NCBI GenBank assembly: GCA_905209765.1
Contig: CAJLUE010000001.1
Span: forward strand, 19,917 to 83,916
Direction of reading: 5' to 3'
Length of the DNA stretch: 64,000 nucleotides
DNA from: an uncultured Collinsella sp.
GTDB lineage: Bacteria > Actinomycetota > Coriobacteriia > Coriobacteriales > Coriobacteriaceae
Within the stretch, counting starts at the first letter, position 1, and every line of letters starts with the position of its first letter. A program made the position numbers and the translations under genes. The notes under the pieces were generated by a model. It ran no database searches. It was not told the DNA's origin and worked only from the letters and a program-made list of their open reading frames with translations. Below are positions 1 through 8,669 of the stretch, piece by piece.

Positions 1-639
1 CTCTACTGCGACGCCTGGCTCATGGCCATCGACAAGCCCGCCGGCATGATTGTCCACGGCGACGGCACCGGCGAGCGCACACTTACCGACTACGCTAGCG
101 ACCTGTTGCTGGCCATGGGCGACGGCTTTGCCGCGACCGACATGCAGCCACTCAACCGCTTGGACCGTGACACCACCGGCGTGGTGCTGTTTTCGCTCGA
201 CAAGCAGACGCAGCCCGCCTTTGACCAGATGGTCAATGATCACGCTTTCGAAAAGCACTACCTGGCGCTCGCCGAGGGCAAGATTGACTGGAACGAAAAG
301 CTCATCGACAAGCCCATCGCCCGCGACCGCCACGACAGTCGCAAGATGCGCGTCGGTGCTAGCGGCAAGCCGTCTCAAACGCGCGTGAAGGTGCTCAAGC
401 GTCTTAAGAGCCGTCGTGGCCTGCCCACGCGCTCGTATATCGATGTCGAGCTGCTCACCGGCCGCAAGCATCAAATCCGCGTGCATCTGGCCAGCGAGCA
501 TCACCCCCTGGTCGGCGACGACCTGTACGGAACGCCGCGCCCTTGCGGCCTCATGCTCCATGCCCACAGCGTGTCCTTTACGCATCCCGTTACCGGCGAG
601 CACATCCACATCGAAGCCCCCTGCCCCTGGGAGCCCTAA
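1..639 (+). CDS. RluA-family RNA pseudouridine synthase (5' truncated by window edge)
   Basis: This enzyme should isomerise specific uridines to pseudouridine in rRNA or tRNA. The reading frame is open from base 1, and seven residues precede the first ATG at 22, so the gene starts outside the window and any N-terminal S4 domain is not visible. The fragment has the family start DKPAGMIVH, the catalytic motif NRLDRDTTG (the Asp of RLD is the nucleophile) and the late motif GRKHQIRVHLA. The stop codon TAA at 637-639 is also the first part of a hairpin repeat. The family is clear, but the subfamily (RluA, C or D type) cannot be fixed from this part. Confidence 0.88.
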   Translation, partial: LYCDAWLMAIDKPAGMIVHGDGTGERTLTDYASDLLLAMGDGFAATDMQPLNRLDRDTTGVVLFSLDKQTQPAFDQMVNDHAFEKHYLALAEGKIDWNEKLIDKPIARDRHDSRKMRVGASGKPSQTRVKVLKRLKSRRGLPTRSYIDVELLTGRKHQIRVHLASEHHPLVGDDLYGTPRPCGLMLHAHSVSFTHPVTGEHIHIEAPCPWEP

Positions 640-692
640 AACCTGCCAAAAAGGGACAGGTTTATTTTGGCAGGTTTTATCTGGGCAAACGT
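638..692. repeat. Stop-codon hairpin, GGGACAG-loop family (54-nt subtype, copy 1)
   Basis: A 13-bp perfect stem (638-650 with 665-677) encloses a loop containing GGGACAGG. It is followed by ATCTGGGCAAACGTC. The same 54-nt unit recurs at 26990 and 59946. The hairpin begins inside the TAA stop codon of the upstream gene. The right arm ends in TTTT, so it could act as a weak terminator for the plus-strand gene. Confidence 0.85.
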
Positions 693-728
693 CAAGCCGT
701 CACGATGGCTCAGCCGCGGTCCCAAAAC

Positions 729-946
729 GTCTCGATCTGTAACAGTTAGAACCCATTTTCCGGTCTATCTGTTACAGATCGAGACATTCGAATCCCCCTT
801 AAGGGAAAATCTCAATCTGTAACAATAACTCGGCAAAATCGGTCCCAGATGTTACAGATCGAGACAAAGGGACGGCGCGGTTCGGAAGAATCTCAATCTG
901 TAACATCTAACCCACTTTTAACGGTCTAGTTGTTACAGACTTAGAC
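729..946. repeat. Array of three TCTGTAACA dyads, period 80-81 bp
   Basis: Three inverted repeats occupy 729-785, 810-865 and 891-946. Each has arms of 15-17 nt (CTCRATCTGTAACA with TGTTACAGATCGAG) around a loop of 23-25 nt. The first is perfectly paired over 17 bp, the second has one mismatch and the third two or three. Equivalent arm positions start at 731, 811 and 892. The loops also resemble each other (AACCCA, TTTT, CGGTC). There is no gene between 640 and 1084. Confidence 0.9.
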
Positions 947-1031
947 AAAACCGGCAGACAACGAAAGTGGCAACGCCCGTAATGGACGTTGCCGCTTTTC
1001 TATTGAGAAAACTACTCAGTTTTCGTTACTT

Positions 1032-1066
1032 ACCACCACAATGGGGACAGGCACCTTTGTGGTGGT
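1032..1066. repeat. GGGACAG-loop hairpin (CCACCAC stem)
   Basis: A 10-bp stem, ACCACCACAA with TTGTGGTGGT, encloses a loop with GGGGACAGGCACC. It lies 19 bp beyond the stop of the minus-strand deoR-type gene and may help to end its transcript. Related copies are at 60003, 60991 and 63868. Confidence 0.8.
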
Positions 1067-1084
1067 TTTGGCCTTGTCCCATCG

Positions 1085-1831
1085 CTAGACCGTGATGACG
1101 TTGTCCATCGACTGGTACTTGGCTGGCACCTCACCCGCGGTAATAATCGTTGCGTCGCGGAAGTCCGCAAACTTGACGGGCGCCACCATGCCAAATTTGC
1201 TGGCGTCCGAGATTACGAAGCGTTTGGCGGTATGGCGCATCGAGACACGCTTGACCTGCGCTTCCTCGATATCCGGTGTGGTGAGACCTTGCTCGGCGGC
1301 GATGCCATTGGAACCCCAAAAGCCGCAGTTGAAGTTATAGCGGTCCAGAGTTGCCAAGGCATCGGGGCCGACGAGCGCCTCGGTCTCGGGCTTGAGCTCG
1401 CCGCCCAGCATAACGGTGCGCATCCCGCGCAGGGCGAGATGCTGAGCGTGAAGCACGGAATCAGTCACATAGGTGACGCCCTCAAGGCGCGGAAGATGCT
1501 CGATGAGCTTGAGGGTCGTGGAGCCCGAATCGATATACACAAAGCTATCGGGCTCCACCAGGGCCGCAGCACGGGCGCAGATGCGCTCCTTGTCATCGTT
1601 ATGGAGATCACTGCGCTCGCCGATCGTCAGGTCGCGCGTCACATGCGCGCGCTCCAGACTCGTCGCGCCTCCGTGTACCTTGGCGATACGGTGTGCACGG
1701 TCGAGCGCCTGCAGGTCGCGCCGAATGGTCGACGCCGTCACGCCCAGGGCTTCAGCAAGCTCCGGCACGGTAACCGAGCCGGCCTGCTGCACCATCGTCA
1801 CGATCGCGTTGAGCCTATCTTCCGCAAGCAT
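1085..1831 (-). CDS. DeoR/GlpR-family transcriptional regulator
   Basis: This is a 248-residue sugar-metabolism type repressor. Residues 5-57 form the DeoR helix-turn-helix, with VPELAEALGVTASTIRRDL and the following KVHGGA. The C-terminal part is the sugar-phosphate isomerase-like sensor domain, including IDSGSTTLKL and LGGELKPETEALVGPDA. Its ATG lies three bases after the stop of the upstream oxidoreductase gene, so the two form an operon and the regulator probably controls its own pathway. The effector is unknown; DeoR proteins usually sense a phosphorylated sugar or polyol. Confidence 0.9.
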   Translation of the reverse strand: MLAEDRLNAIVTMVQQAGSVTVPELAEALGVTASTIRRDLQALDRAHRIAKVHGGATSLERAHVTRDLTIGERSDLHNDDKERICARAAALVEPDSFVYIDSGSTTLKLIEHLPRLEGVTYVTDSVLHAQHLALRGMRTVMLGGELKPETEALVGPDALATLDRYNFNCGFWGSNGIAAEQGLTTPDIEEAQVKRVSMRHTAKRFVISDASKFGMVAPVKFADFRDATIITAGEVPAKYQSMDNVITV

Positions 1832-1834
1832 CGC

Positions 1835-2914
1835 TTACTCCTCCTCGGGGTACACGACTCCCCAGTCGGCGCGGAGCTTGGTCATCAGCTCCATAACATC
1901 AGAAGCATAGCCCAGAAGCTCGCGCTTCGAATCATCGCCGGCAACGGCCTTCTCCAGGTCGGCCATCTCGTAGCACAGAGCGTATGCCTCGGTGCCAGCG
2001 TGGACCTCCTCACGGTGACCGTCCGCAGTCCAAACGATGGTCGCATGGTCGGCACGCGGATACTCGTTGACCTCGATATAGCACTTGTCGAAGCTGATGA
2101 CCGAGCGCTTGGGCTGCTTGGAGTGGAGCGTAAGGCTCACGACGCCCAGCTGCTGATCGGCGTTACGGCAGACAATGCCGCCCGCAACGTCAACACCGGT
2201 CTCACAGGTGTTGCCCAGAGACACGACCTCGGCGGGTTGGCTGGCCATAAACAGGCGCATGACGGAGAGCGCATACACGCCAATGTCGAGCATGGCGCCG
2301 CCGGCAAGGTTGCGATTGTAGAAGCGATTGGTCAGGTCACCGTACTCCTTATAGCTGCCAAAGTTGAGCTGGGCAAGGTTCATGCGGCCAAAGTCGCCCG
2401 CGTCCATGCGACGGCGCAGCTCCTGATATAGCGGCATGTGGAACACCGTGGTGGCGTCCATAAGGACCACGTTGAGCTCGTCGGCGATGGCACGGGCCTC
2501 GTCGAGCTCGGCAGAGTTAAGGGTAATGGCCTTCTCGCAGAGCACATGCTTGCCGGCGGCCAACGCGGCACGCAGATAGGTGATATGCGTGTTGTGCGGC
2601 GTGGTGATATAGACGGCGTCGATGTCCGGATCGGCGTAGAGGTCCTCAACCGTCTCGTACACCTTCTCGACGCCATACTGCTCGGCAAAAGACTGGGCCT
2701 TGGACAGCGTACGGTTGGCGACACCCGCGAGTTTGCGGCCAGCCAGAGCGAGGGACTGGGCCATTTGGTTGGCGATAACGCCGCACCCGATCACGGCCCA
2801 GCGGAGCTCGGGGGCCGTAAAGATATCATCGGGGAACGGCTGATCCTGGACCGAGGCAAACGCCGCCTTTGCGGCTGCCTCGGCGTCGAGCGGAGCCTGT
2901 TTGGAATCTGCCAT
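1835..2914 (-). CDS. Gfo/Idh/MocA-family NAD(P)-dependent oxidoreductase
   Basis: This is a soluble dehydrogenase of the glucose-fructose/inositol family, acting on a sugar or cyclitol that I cannot name. The Rossmann motif VIGCGVIANQMA lies near residue 42, and the family signature appears as CEKAITLN (EKP-like) near residue 130. The C-terminal alpha/beta domain contains LDIGVYAL. Two adjacent ATGs exist; the AGGAGG box is 3 nt before the first and 6 nt before the second, so I chose the second. The gene is first in an operon with the DeoR regulator downstream. Confidence 0.87.
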   Translation of the reverse strand: MADSKQAPLDAEAAAKAAFASVQDQPFPDDIFTAPELRWAVIGCGVIANQMAQSLALAGRKLAGVANRTLSKAQSFAEQYGVEKVYETVEDLYADPDIDAVYITTPHNTHITYLRAALAAGKHVLCEKAITLNSAELDEARAIADELNVVLMDATTVFHMPLYQELRRRMDAGDFGRMNLAQLNFGSYKEYGDLTNRFYNRNLAGGAMLDIGVYALSVMRLFMASQPAEVVSLGNTCETGVDVAGGIVCRNADQQLGVVSLTLHSKQPKRSVISFDKCYIEVNEYPRADHATIVWTADGHREEVHAGTEAYALCYEMADLEKAVAGDDSKRELLGYASDVMELMTKLRADWGVVYPEEE

Positions 2915-2979
2915 CATGTGCCTCCTGAGTCATCGAAGGTTCTTCATTTCTAACAGCCCTATATTCGCACAGTTACGCG

Positions 2980-2998
2980 CGTATTTGCTCGTATTTGC
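2980..2998. promoter_or_regulatory. Direct repeat CGTATTTGC x2, candidate DeoR operator
   Basis: CGTATTTGC occurs at 2980-2988 and 2990-2998, a 10-bp period, about 65 bp upstream of the oxidoreductase start. A repeat of one helical turn ahead of a DeoR-controlled operon is a plausible operator. Nothing in the sequence proves binding. Confidence 0.4.
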
Positions 2999-3189
2999 GT
3001 GTCTATTTGGTTTTTAGTCACTATTTAGCCATAGTTTGCACATGTTTGCGCCGTTATACGCATTATCGCGCAATGATATGCGCATAAATGCACGTGCGAA
3101 AGTCCTTGCGAAACATAAAGGGGCGGAACAACAAAGCCCTAAAAGACAGAGCAGGCTGTATTACTTCACCCCTCTGGGGGCATCAGACA

Positions 3190-3435
3190 TCAAAGGACCG
3201 TCCCAAACTGCCGGCACCTGGGGTACGTCCCTATGTGCCGGCACCTGGGGAAAGTCCCTAAGTGCCGCTTTCGTTGAAGCCCATCCCAGATGGCCAGATA
3301 TATTGATCTAAAGACTGTCCCCATAGGCTAGTCGTTTAAGAACGTCCCAAACGACTAGTCATTTAAGTCTGTCCCCAATGAGTGCAATCACTCATTTAAG
3401 TCTGTCCCCAATGGGTGTGTCCCCAATGAGTGGGG
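3190..3435. repeat. Cluster of short hairpins with GTCCC-containing loops
   Basis: Several different perfect stems follow one another: TGCCGGCAC at 3209-3217 with 3235-3243, CTAGTCGTTT at 3328-3337 with 3349-3358, and AATGAGTG at 3377-3384 with 3389-3396. Nearly every loop or joint holds GTCCC or TGTCCCC. The stems vary while the GTCCC element is constant. An open frame of 91 codons at 3036-3311 runs into the repeats and looks non-coding. Confidence 0.8.
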
Positions 3436-3439
3436 ATAG

Positions 3440-3475
3440 AAAAAGGCCCGGATGCCGTGGGGCATCCGGGCCTTT
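3440..3475 (-). terminator. Intrinsic terminator of the S10 operon
   Basis: A 15-bp perfect stem (3442-3456 with 3461-3475), loop GTGG, is followed on the minus strand by five T. It lies 27 bp after the rplX stop and shows that the operon ends here, without rplE, rpsN and the following spc genes. Confidence 0.92.
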
Positions 3476-3501
3476 GCTAGCAACCTAATGTTGCGGGCAG
3501 C

Positions 3502-3807
3502 TTAGAACTTGTGGCCGCACTTCTTGCAGACGCGCAGCTTGTTCTTGCCGTCCTTCTCGTGACCGACGCGGGTAACCTTACCGCACTCGGGGCAAACGAG
3601 ATTGACGTTGGAGGCGTCGATGGGGGCCTCCTGCGAAACGATGCCGCCCTGCTGGTTGGCAGCGTTGGGCTTGACGGCCTTCTTGACGACCGAAACGCCC
3701 TCGACAACGACCTTGTTCTCGGCGGGGAGAGCACGCAGGACAACGCCCTGCTTGCCGCGATCCTTACCAGAGAGAACCTGGACCTTATCGCCCTTCTTGA
3801 TATACAT
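3502..3807 (-). CDS. rplX: 50S ribosomal protein L24
   Basis: L24 (uL24) nucleates assembly of the large subunit. The 101-residue protein starts with the KOW motif [18 protein letters not shown]. It ends with a four-cysteine zinc ribbon, [12 protein letters not shown] and then CKKCGHKF. The length is normal for the zinc-carrying form. It is the last gene of the transcript, 13 bp after rplN, and a strong terminator follows. In most bacteria rplE comes next; here it is absent. Confidence 0.96.
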   Translation of the reverse strand: MYIKKGDKVQVLSGKDRGKQGVVLRALPAENKVVVEGVSVVKKAVKPNAANQQGGIVSQEAPIDASNVNLVCPECGKVTRVGHEKDGKNKLRVCKKCGHKF

Positions 3808-3820
3808 ATATCTCCCCTAA

Positions 3821-4189
3821 CTACAGGGTCTCGGGAGCGAGCGAGACGATCTTCATGTACTTCTTGTCACGAAGCTCGCGAGCGACGGGCCCGAAGATAC
3901 GGGTGCCGACGGGCGAACCATCGTTGTTGATGACAACGCAGGCGTTCTCATCAAAGCGAATGTAGGAGCCATCCTTGCGGCGGATCTCCTTAACGGTGCG
4001 AACGACGACGCAACGGACAACGTCCTTCTTCTTGACGTTGGCGCCAGGGGTAGCCTCCTGGACAGCACCGATGAACACATCGCCGATGCCTGCATAACGA
4101 CGCTTGGAACCGCCAAGCACCTTGATGCAGCGAATCTTGCGAGCGCCGGAGTTGTCGGCGACGTTCAGCATGGTTTGCATCTGAATCAT
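3821..4189 (-). CDS. rplN: 50S ribosomal protein L14
   Basis: The 122-residue L14 (uL14) lies at the subunit interface. The start [19 protein letters not shown] is typical, and the Gly/Pro-rich [10 protein letters not shown] and the C-terminal FGPVARELR are recognisable. It is preceded by a 118-bp gap that can form a nested hairpin, unlike the tight spacing elsewhere in the operon. Confidence 0.97.
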   Translation of the reverse strand: MIQMQTMLNVADNSGARKIRCIKVLGGSKRRYAGIGDVFIGAVQEATPGANVKKKDVVRCVVVRTVKEIRRKDGSYIRFDENACVVINNDGSPVGTRIFGPVARELRDKKYMKIVSLAPETL

Positions 4190-4214
4190 GGTAGATGTTC
4201 CTCCGAACTAAGAA

Positions 4215-4280
4215 CCGAAGAGAGGTGCGCAGCCTTTAGACGGCCCGTGGTATGCAAGCCAGGCATACGCACATCTTCGG
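4215..4280. other. Structured spacer between rpsQ and rplN
   Basis: CCGAAGA (4215-4221) pairs with TCTTCGG (4274-4280), and inside it GTATGC (4250-4255) pairs with GCATAC (4263-4268). The gap is 118 bp in an operon where most neighbours touch or overlap. It could be an RNA processing or regulatory element. Confidence 0.45.
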
Positions 4281-4307
4281 AAACGTACAAGTCGTAAGAG
4301 CGACTGC

Positions 4308-4568
4308 TTATTTAGCGCGCTCGACGACCTCGATGAGGCGCCAACGCTTCATCTTGGACATAGGACGGGTCTCCATAACGCGGACGGTGTCGCCCACGCC
4401 AGCCGTGCACTCCTCGTCATGAGCGTGCAGCTTCTTGGAGCTGGTCATCATCTTGCCGTACTTGGGGTGACGCTTGCGCTCGGTGATGGTGACAACAATG
4501 GTCTTGGCACCGGAGACGGAGGTAACGACACCCGTACGGACCTTACGCGAGTTACGCGAATCAGTCAT
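4308..4568 (-). CDS. rpsQ: 30S ribosomal protein S17
   Basis: S17 (uS17) is a primary 16S rRNA binding protein. The 86 residues contain RKVRTGVVTSVSGAKTIVV, KHPKYGKMM and the C-terminal basic KMKRWRLIEVV, as expected of an OB-fold S17. The gene follows rpmC by 16 bp. Confidence 0.97.
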   Translation of the reverse strand: MTDSRNSRKVRTGVVTSVSGAKTIVVTITERKRHPKYGKMMTSSKKLHAHDEECTAGVGDTVRVMETRPMSKMKRWRLIEVVERAK

Positions 4569-4584
4569 GTTCTCTCCTTAGGTC

Positions 4585-4800
4585 CTACTCGGCGACAGCG
4601 GACTTCTCCGCTGCGATCTCACGGGCGCGCTGCTCCGTGAGGACGCGAGCGATGTCCTTCTTCACGGTGTTGACGCGAGCGGTGTTGTCCAGCTGGCTGG
4701 TGGCCATCTGGAAACGAAGGTTAAAGAGCTCGGCGCGCATTTCCTTCAGCTTCTCAACGAGCTGAGCGTCCGAGAGCTCACGAATCTCTGCGGGCTTCAT
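4585..4800 (-). CDS. rpmC: 50S ribosomal protein L29
   Basis: L29 (uL29) sits at the tunnel exit, where signal recognition particle and trigger factor dock. The 71-residue protein has the family core LVEKLKEMRAELFNLRFQMA and the basic helix VKKDIARVLTEQR. The start ATG overlaps the rplP stop by one base (TAATG), which suggests translational coupling. Confidence 0.96.
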   Translation of the reverse strand: MKPAEIRELSDAQLVEKLKEMRAELFNLRFQMATSQLDNTARVNTVKKDIARVLTEQRAREIAAEKSAVAE

Positions 4801-5303
4801 TAGTTCTCCTCCTTGGCGGCGGCGGCGTCCTCAGCAGCCCACTTGGCCTCGAGAGCGGCCTCCTCAGCCATCTCCTTCTCGATGCGCTGCTCAGCGTTCT
4901 TAGCAGCAACAATCTTGGTCTTGATGGGAAGCTTGTGCTGTGCAAGACGCAGAGCCTCGCGAGCGACCTCCTCGGGCACGCCCTTGACCTCGAACATGAT
5001 GCGGCCGGGCTTGACGACGGCCACCCACTCCTCGGGGTTACCCTTACCAGAACCCATGCGAGTCTCGGCAGGCTTCTTGGTGATGGGCTTATCGGGGAAG
5101 ATCGTGATGTAGACACGACCGCCACGCTTCATGTAGCGGGTCATGGCAATACGAGCGGCCTCGATCTGACGGTTGGTAATCCAATGGGCCTCGAGAGCCT
5201 GGATACCAAACTCGCCGAAATGCAGCTCGGTATTACCCTTGGCCTGGCCCTTCATGGAGCCACGCTGCACCTTGCGGTGAAGAATACGCTTAGGGGCAAG
5301 CAC
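4800..5303 (-). CDS. rplP: 50S ribosomal protein L16, with C-terminal extension
   Basis: L16 (uL16) organises the A-site region of the large subunit. [19 protein letters not shown] and the universally conserved [19 protein letters not shown] are present. At 167 residues it is about 25 longer than common L16 proteins; the extra part is an acidic, alanine-rich tail (residues about 138-167). The start is GTG at 5301-5303, overlapping the rpsC stop by one base (TAGTG). Confidence 0.96.
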   Translation of the reverse strand: MLAPKRILHRKVQRGSMKGQAKGNTELHFGEFGIQALEAHWITNRQIEAARIAMTRYMKRGGRVYITIFPDKPITKKPAETRMGSGKGNPEEWVAVVKPGRIMFEVKGVPEEVAREALRLAQHKLPIKTKIVAAKNAEQRIEKEMAEEAALEAKWAAEDAAAAKEEN

Positions 5304-6013
5304 TACTGACCCCTCCTCTCGGAGTTACGACGACGAGGACGGGAAGAGCCCTCGAGTGCAGGGTTGGGAACAGGCTGGCCCGGGAGCTTCTCGCCCAGGT
5401 AGATCCAGACCTTCACGCCGCAGGCACCCATGGTGGTGCTGGCGACAGCCGTGCCGTAGTCGATCTTGGCACGGAGGGTGTGCAGAGGCACGCGACCCTC
5501 GCGGTACCACTCACGACGGCCCATCTCGGCACCGCCGAGACGACCGGAGCACTGGATACGGATGCCCTTAGCGCCGGCCTTGCGGGCGGACTGGACAGCC
5601 TTGCGCATAGCGCGACGGAAGGCAACGCGGCCCTCGAGCTGCTCGGCGATAGACTGAGCAACGAGGTTGGCGTCGAGCTCGGGGCGCTTGATCTCGACAA
5701 CGTCGACGGAGAGCTGGCCCTTGGAGACGCCAGCAACCTTCTCGAGCTCGGTGCGGAGGGTATCGATCTCGGCACCCTTCTTACCGATGACAACGCCGGG
5801 ACGAGCGGTGAGGATGATGATCTTCACCTTGTCGCCAGCGCGCTCGATCTCGACGCGGGAGACAGCTGCGCGGGAAAGACGCTTCTCGAGGTACTTGCGG
5901 ATCTCGAGATCGTTACCGAGGGTCTTAGCGTAATCCTTCTCTGCGAACCAGCGGGAGCGCCAGTTCTCGGTGATGCCAAGACGGAAGCCGGTGGGGTAGA
6001 CTTTCTGACCCAT
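5303..6013 (-). CDS. rpsC: 30S ribosomal protein S3
   Basis: S3 (uS3) lines the mRNA entry channel and has helicase activity with S4 and S5. The 236-residue protein starts [18 protein letters not shown]. Its KH domain contains [14 protein letters not shown], and the C-terminal domain holds [20 protein letters not shown] short basic tail ends the protein. It lies 6 bp after rplV. Confidence 0.97.
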   Translation of the reverse strand: MGQKVYPTGFRLGITENWRSRWFAEKDYAKTLGNDLEIRKYLEKRLSRAAVSRVEIERAGDKVKIIILTARPGVVIGKKGAEIDTLRTELEKVAGVSKGQLSVDVVEIKRPELDANLVAQSIAEQLEGRVAFRRAMRKAVQSARKAGAKGIRIQCSGRLGGAEMGRREWYREGRVPLHTLRAKIDYGTAVASTTMGACGVKVWIYLGEKLPGQPVPNPALEGSSRPRRRNSERRGQ

Positions 6014-6019
6014 ACAGCT

Positions 6020-6391
6020 TTACGCCTCCTTTCGAGGAGCAACGACGACGGTGATGTGGGAAGTACGCTTCAGAATGCGAGAAGCGGAACCCTTGGCGCG
6101 GGGACGGATGCGCTTAAGCGTCGGACCCTCGTCAACATAGGCAGCGGCGACAACCAGGTTGTCGGCACGCAGACCGTTGTTGTTCTCGGCGTTCGCAACG
6201 GCGGAACGGAGAACCTTCTCGACATCCACGGCGACGGCGCGGTCGCAGAAGTGGAGGATGTCGAAGGCCTGAGCGACAGGCTTGCGGCGGATCAGATCGA
6301 CCACCAGGCGGGCCTTGCTGGGGGAAACACGCACGTACTTAGCGACGGCGCGAACCTCGGTGGCCTCAGTTTCAATAGACTTAGTTGCCAT
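6020..6391 (-). CDS. rplV: 50S ribosomal protein L22
   Basis: L22 (uL22) forms part of the peptide tunnel constriction. The 123-residue protein has [20 protein letters not shown], then the conserved loop [20 protein letters not shown]. Its extended hairpin is where macrolide resistance changes arise in other bacteria; nothing abnormal is seen here. Confidence 0.97.
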   Translation of the reverse strand: MATKSIETEATEVRAVAKYVRVSPSKARLVVDLIRRKPVAQAFDILHFCDRAVAVDVEKVLRSAVANAENNNGLRADNLVVAAAYVDEGPTLKRIRPRAKGSASRILKRTSHITVVVAPRKEA

Positions 6392-6405
6392 TTACGGTTA
6401 ACCCC

Positions 6406-6666
6406 CTATTTGGCCTTGTGGCCACGGAACGTACGAGTCGGCGCGAACTCGCCGAGCTTGTGACCAACCATGGACTCGGTAACATACACGGGCACATGCT
6501 TGCGGCCGTCGTGGACGGCGATGGTGTGACCAACCATCTCGGGGAAGATGGTGGACGCGCGGGACCAGGTCTTCACGACGTCCTTCTTGCCAGCCTCGTT
6601 CATCGCGGTGATACGCGAGAGAAGGCGAGTCTCCACGAACGGGCCCTTTTTGAGACTTCTGCTCAT
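6406..6666 (-). CDS. rpsS: 30S ribosomal protein S19
   Basis: S19 (uS19) is in the 30S head next to S13. The 86-residue protein begins [11 protein letters not shown] and contains [19 protein letters not shown] and the C-terminal [11 protein letters not shown], all diagnostic. It lies 32 bp after rplB. Confidence 0.97.
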   Translation of the reverse strand: MSRSLKKGPFVETRLLSRITAMNEAGKKDVVKTWSRASTIFPEMVGHTIAVHDGRKHVPVYVTESMVGHKLGEFAPTRTFRGHKAK

Positions 6667-6698
6667 AAGTGCTTTCTCCTAAAACTCGGTATCCGAAA

Positions 6699-7529
6699 TT
6701 ACTTCTTACGGCGACGAATGATGTGCTGGTTCGAGACCTTCTTCTTCTTGCGCGTACGAAGGCCCTTCGTCGGCTTACCCCAGGGGGTAACGGAGGGACG
6801 ACCAGAAGTGTGGTTCTTGCCCTCGCCACCGCCGTGCGGGTGGTCGACAGGGTTCATGACGGTACCGCGGACGGTCGGGCGCACGTTCATGTGACGCTTA
6901 CGGCCGGCCTTGCCGATGACGATGTTGGAGTGATCGGCGTTGCCGACCTCACCGACGGTGGCGCGGCAGGTAACGAGGATGCGGCGCATCTCGGAGGAAG
7001 GCATACGGACGATAGCGTACTTGCCCTCCTTACCCATCAGCTGGCAGGAGTTACCGGCGGAACGGGCGATAGCAGCGCCCTTGCCCGGCTGGAACTCGAC
7101 GGCGTGGATGAGCGTACCGACGGGGATGTCGGCGAGGGGCAGAGCGTTGCCCGGCTTGATGTCGGCGTCAGAACCGGACATGATGGTCTGACCGACCTCG
7201 AGGCCCTTGGGGGCCAGGATGTAGCGCTTCTCACCGTCAGCGTAGTGCAGCAGAGCGATGCGAGCGGAACGGTTCGGATCGTACTCGATCGTGGCAACCT
7301 TGGCGGGCACGCCGTCCTTGTTGCGCTTGAAGTCGATCACGCGGTAACGACGCTTCACGCCGCCGCCCTGGTGGCGGGTGGTGATGCGGCCGTTGTTGTT
7401 ACGACCGGCCTTCTTGGGCAGGGGCTCGAGAAGAGACTTCTCGGGCTTGGTGCAGGTGATCTCGGAGAAGTCGGAGATCGTCTGCCAACGCCTACCAGCG
7501 GAGGTCGGCTTAAGGTGCTTTACAGCCAT
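6699..7529 (-). CDS. rplB: 50S ribosomal protein L2
   Basis: L2 (uL2) is needed for peptidyl transferase activity. The open frame extends 25 codons further upstream, but the family start [14 protein letters not shown] fixes the ATG at 7527-7529, preceded by AAAGGGA. The 276-residue protein contains [14 protein letters not shown] and the conserved C-terminal [18 protein letters not shown] sequence (here [16 protein letters not shown]). The 179-bp gap to rplW is exceptional in this operon and holds hairpins and a promoter-like motif. Confidence 0.97.
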   Translation of the reverse strand: MAVKHLKPTSAGRRWQTISDFSEITCTKPEKSLLEPLPKKAGRNNNGRITTRHQGGGVKRRYRVIDFKRNKDGVPAKVATIEYDPNRSARIALLHYADGEKRYILAPKGLEVGQTIMSGSDADIKPGNALPLADIPVGTLIHAVEFQPGKGAAIARSAGNSCQLMGKEGKYAIVRMPSSEMRRILVTCRATVGEVGNADHSNIVIGKAGRKRHMNVRPTVRGTVMNPVDHPHGGGEGKNHTSGRPSVTPWGKPTKGLRTRKKKKVSNQHIIRRRKK

Positions 7530-7559
7530 TACAATCCCTTTCAATAGGAATCCGTTAGC

Positions 7560-7633
7560 CATCGCAGACAGGGATTCGAGGTTCTGCCTCGGGTGCGATG
7601 ACACCGGACGTATACACGGTTCCGGGCGTGTCC
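7560..7633 (-). promoter_or_regulatory. Leader-like region of rplB: 19-nt motif plus hairpin
   Basis: On the minus strand a 19-nt motif, GGACACGCCCGGAACCGTG (7615-7633), is followed by TATACG. Then comes an imperfect stem with CATCGCA pairing TGCGATG (7560-7600) and an inner GAGG/CCTC. The same motif precedes rplC and rpsL. This suggests an internal promoter and leader for rplB within the operon. Confidence 0.45.
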
Positions 7634-7653
7634 ATTTAATACGCCCAAAACCT

Positions 7654-7690
7654 TGAGCTCTCGCCTCCCCTATTTGGGAGGCATGAGCTC
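7654..7690 (-). terminator. Hairpin between rplW and rplB (weak or partial terminator)
   Basis: GAGCTC (7654-7659) pairs with GAGCTC (7685-7690) around an inner stem GCCTCCC/GGGAGGC (7663-7682). On the minus strand only a short run, AAGGTTTTGG, follows. It could attenuate read-through or define an mRNA end between rplW and rplB. Confidence 0.4.
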
Positions 7691-7708
7691 ACTCAACAGC
7701 AGCGAGTC

Positions 7709-7996
7709 TTAGGCCTGGTTGCCAAAGACCTCGATGGTGTCGCCCTCGGCCAGCGTGACGATGGCCTTCTTCCAAGAACGGGTCTTGCCGGCGACATAGC
7801 GCACGCGCTTGGTCTTGGGCTTGACCGTCAGGGTGTTCACGCGAACGACCTTGACGCCGAAGATCTCCTCGACAGCGTCCTTAATCTGATACTTGTTAGC
7901 ATCCTTGGCGACCTCGAACGTGTACTTGTTCAGCTCCATGCCGGAGAAGGAACGCTCGGACACGATCGGACGGATGATGATCTCGTGGGCGGTCAT
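7709..7996 (-). CDS. rplW: 50S ribosomal protein L23
   Basis: L23 (uL23) is the trigger factor docking protein at the tunnel exit. The 95-residue protein has IIIRPIVSERSF, the helix YQIKDAVEEIFGVKVVRVNT and a basic loop KPKTKRVRYVAGKT, all typical. Its ATG follows the rplD stop codon with no gap. Confidence 0.97.
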   Translation of the reverse strand: MTAHEIIIRPIVSERSFSGMELNKYTFEVAKDANKYQIKDAVEEIFGVKVVRVNTLTVKPKTKRVRYVAGKTRSWKKAIVTLAEGDTIEVFGNQA

Positions 7997-8623
7997 TTAT
8001 GCAAGCACCTCCCCGAAGTGAGCGGCGATGTCGGCGGGCATCAGCACGGCGTTGTTGTTGACGAGATCGTAGGTGTTGGCCTCGTCGGCAGTGATGATGA
8101 ACGTCTTGGGAATGTTGCGGAACGACAGGTAGGCGTTGACGTCCTCATCGCGAACGATGATGGTCAGACGCTTGCCCTCAAGGCCGAGAGCCTTGAGCAT
8201 GGCAACGGCAGCCTTGGTGGAAGGCTTCTCGAAGCCGTAGTCGTCGACGAGCACGAGCTCGCCATCGGCCAGCTTGGCGGACAGCGCAGAGCGCATAGCC
8301 AGCTTGACCTCCTTGTTGTTCATACGCTTAGCGTAGGAACGGGGCTTGGGGGCGAAGACAACGCCACCGTGACGCCACTGGGCAGCACGGATGGAACCCT
8401 GGCGGGCACGGCCGGTGCCCTTCTGACGCCAAGGCTTCTTGCCGCCACCGGAAACCTCAGAGCGGCCCTTAGCGGACTGGGTGCCCTGACGCCAAGAGGC
8501 CATCTGGCACTTGACGATGTGGTGCATAACGTGGATGTTCGGCTCGATGCCGTACACCTCAGCGGCGAGCTCGGCCTCGGCGACCTTCTTGCCCTCGCTG
8601 TTCTTTACTTCAAACTTTGCCAT
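7997..8623 (-). CDS. rplD: 50S ribosomal protein L4
   Basis: L4 (uL4) lines the peptide tunnel and in enterobacteria also represses the S10 operon. The 208-residue protein contains GTQSAKGRSEVSGGGKKPW, RQKGTGRARQGS and the globular domain ending in ALGLEGKRLTIIV. An operator for autoregulation here is not proven; a hairpin in the rplC leader is the candidate. Confidence 0.96.
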   Translation of the reverse strand: MAKFEVKNSEGKKVAEAELAAEVYGIEPNIHVMHHIVKCQMASWRQGTQSAKGRSEVSGGGKKPWRQKGTGRARQGSIRAAQWRHGGVVFAPKPRSYAKRMNNKEVKLAMRSALSAKLADGELVLVDDYGFEKPSTKAAVAMLKALGLEGKRLTIIVRDEDVNAYLSFRNIPKTFIITADEANTYDLVNNNAVLMPADIAAHFGEVLA

Positions 8624-8669
8624 TTAAGTGTTCTCCTTGGTATGACGCTGGGCTAAATGGGCTGGGCCC

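Noticed and set aside
729..946. CRISPR array, considered for the three TCTGTAACA units.
   Set aside because: Only three units, the spacers (loops) resemble one another, the repeats are dyads spanning the unit and there is no cas gene.
3036..3311. Plus-strand open frame of 91 codons.
   Set aside because: It has no clear ribosome binding site and its second half is made of GTCCC hairpin repeats.
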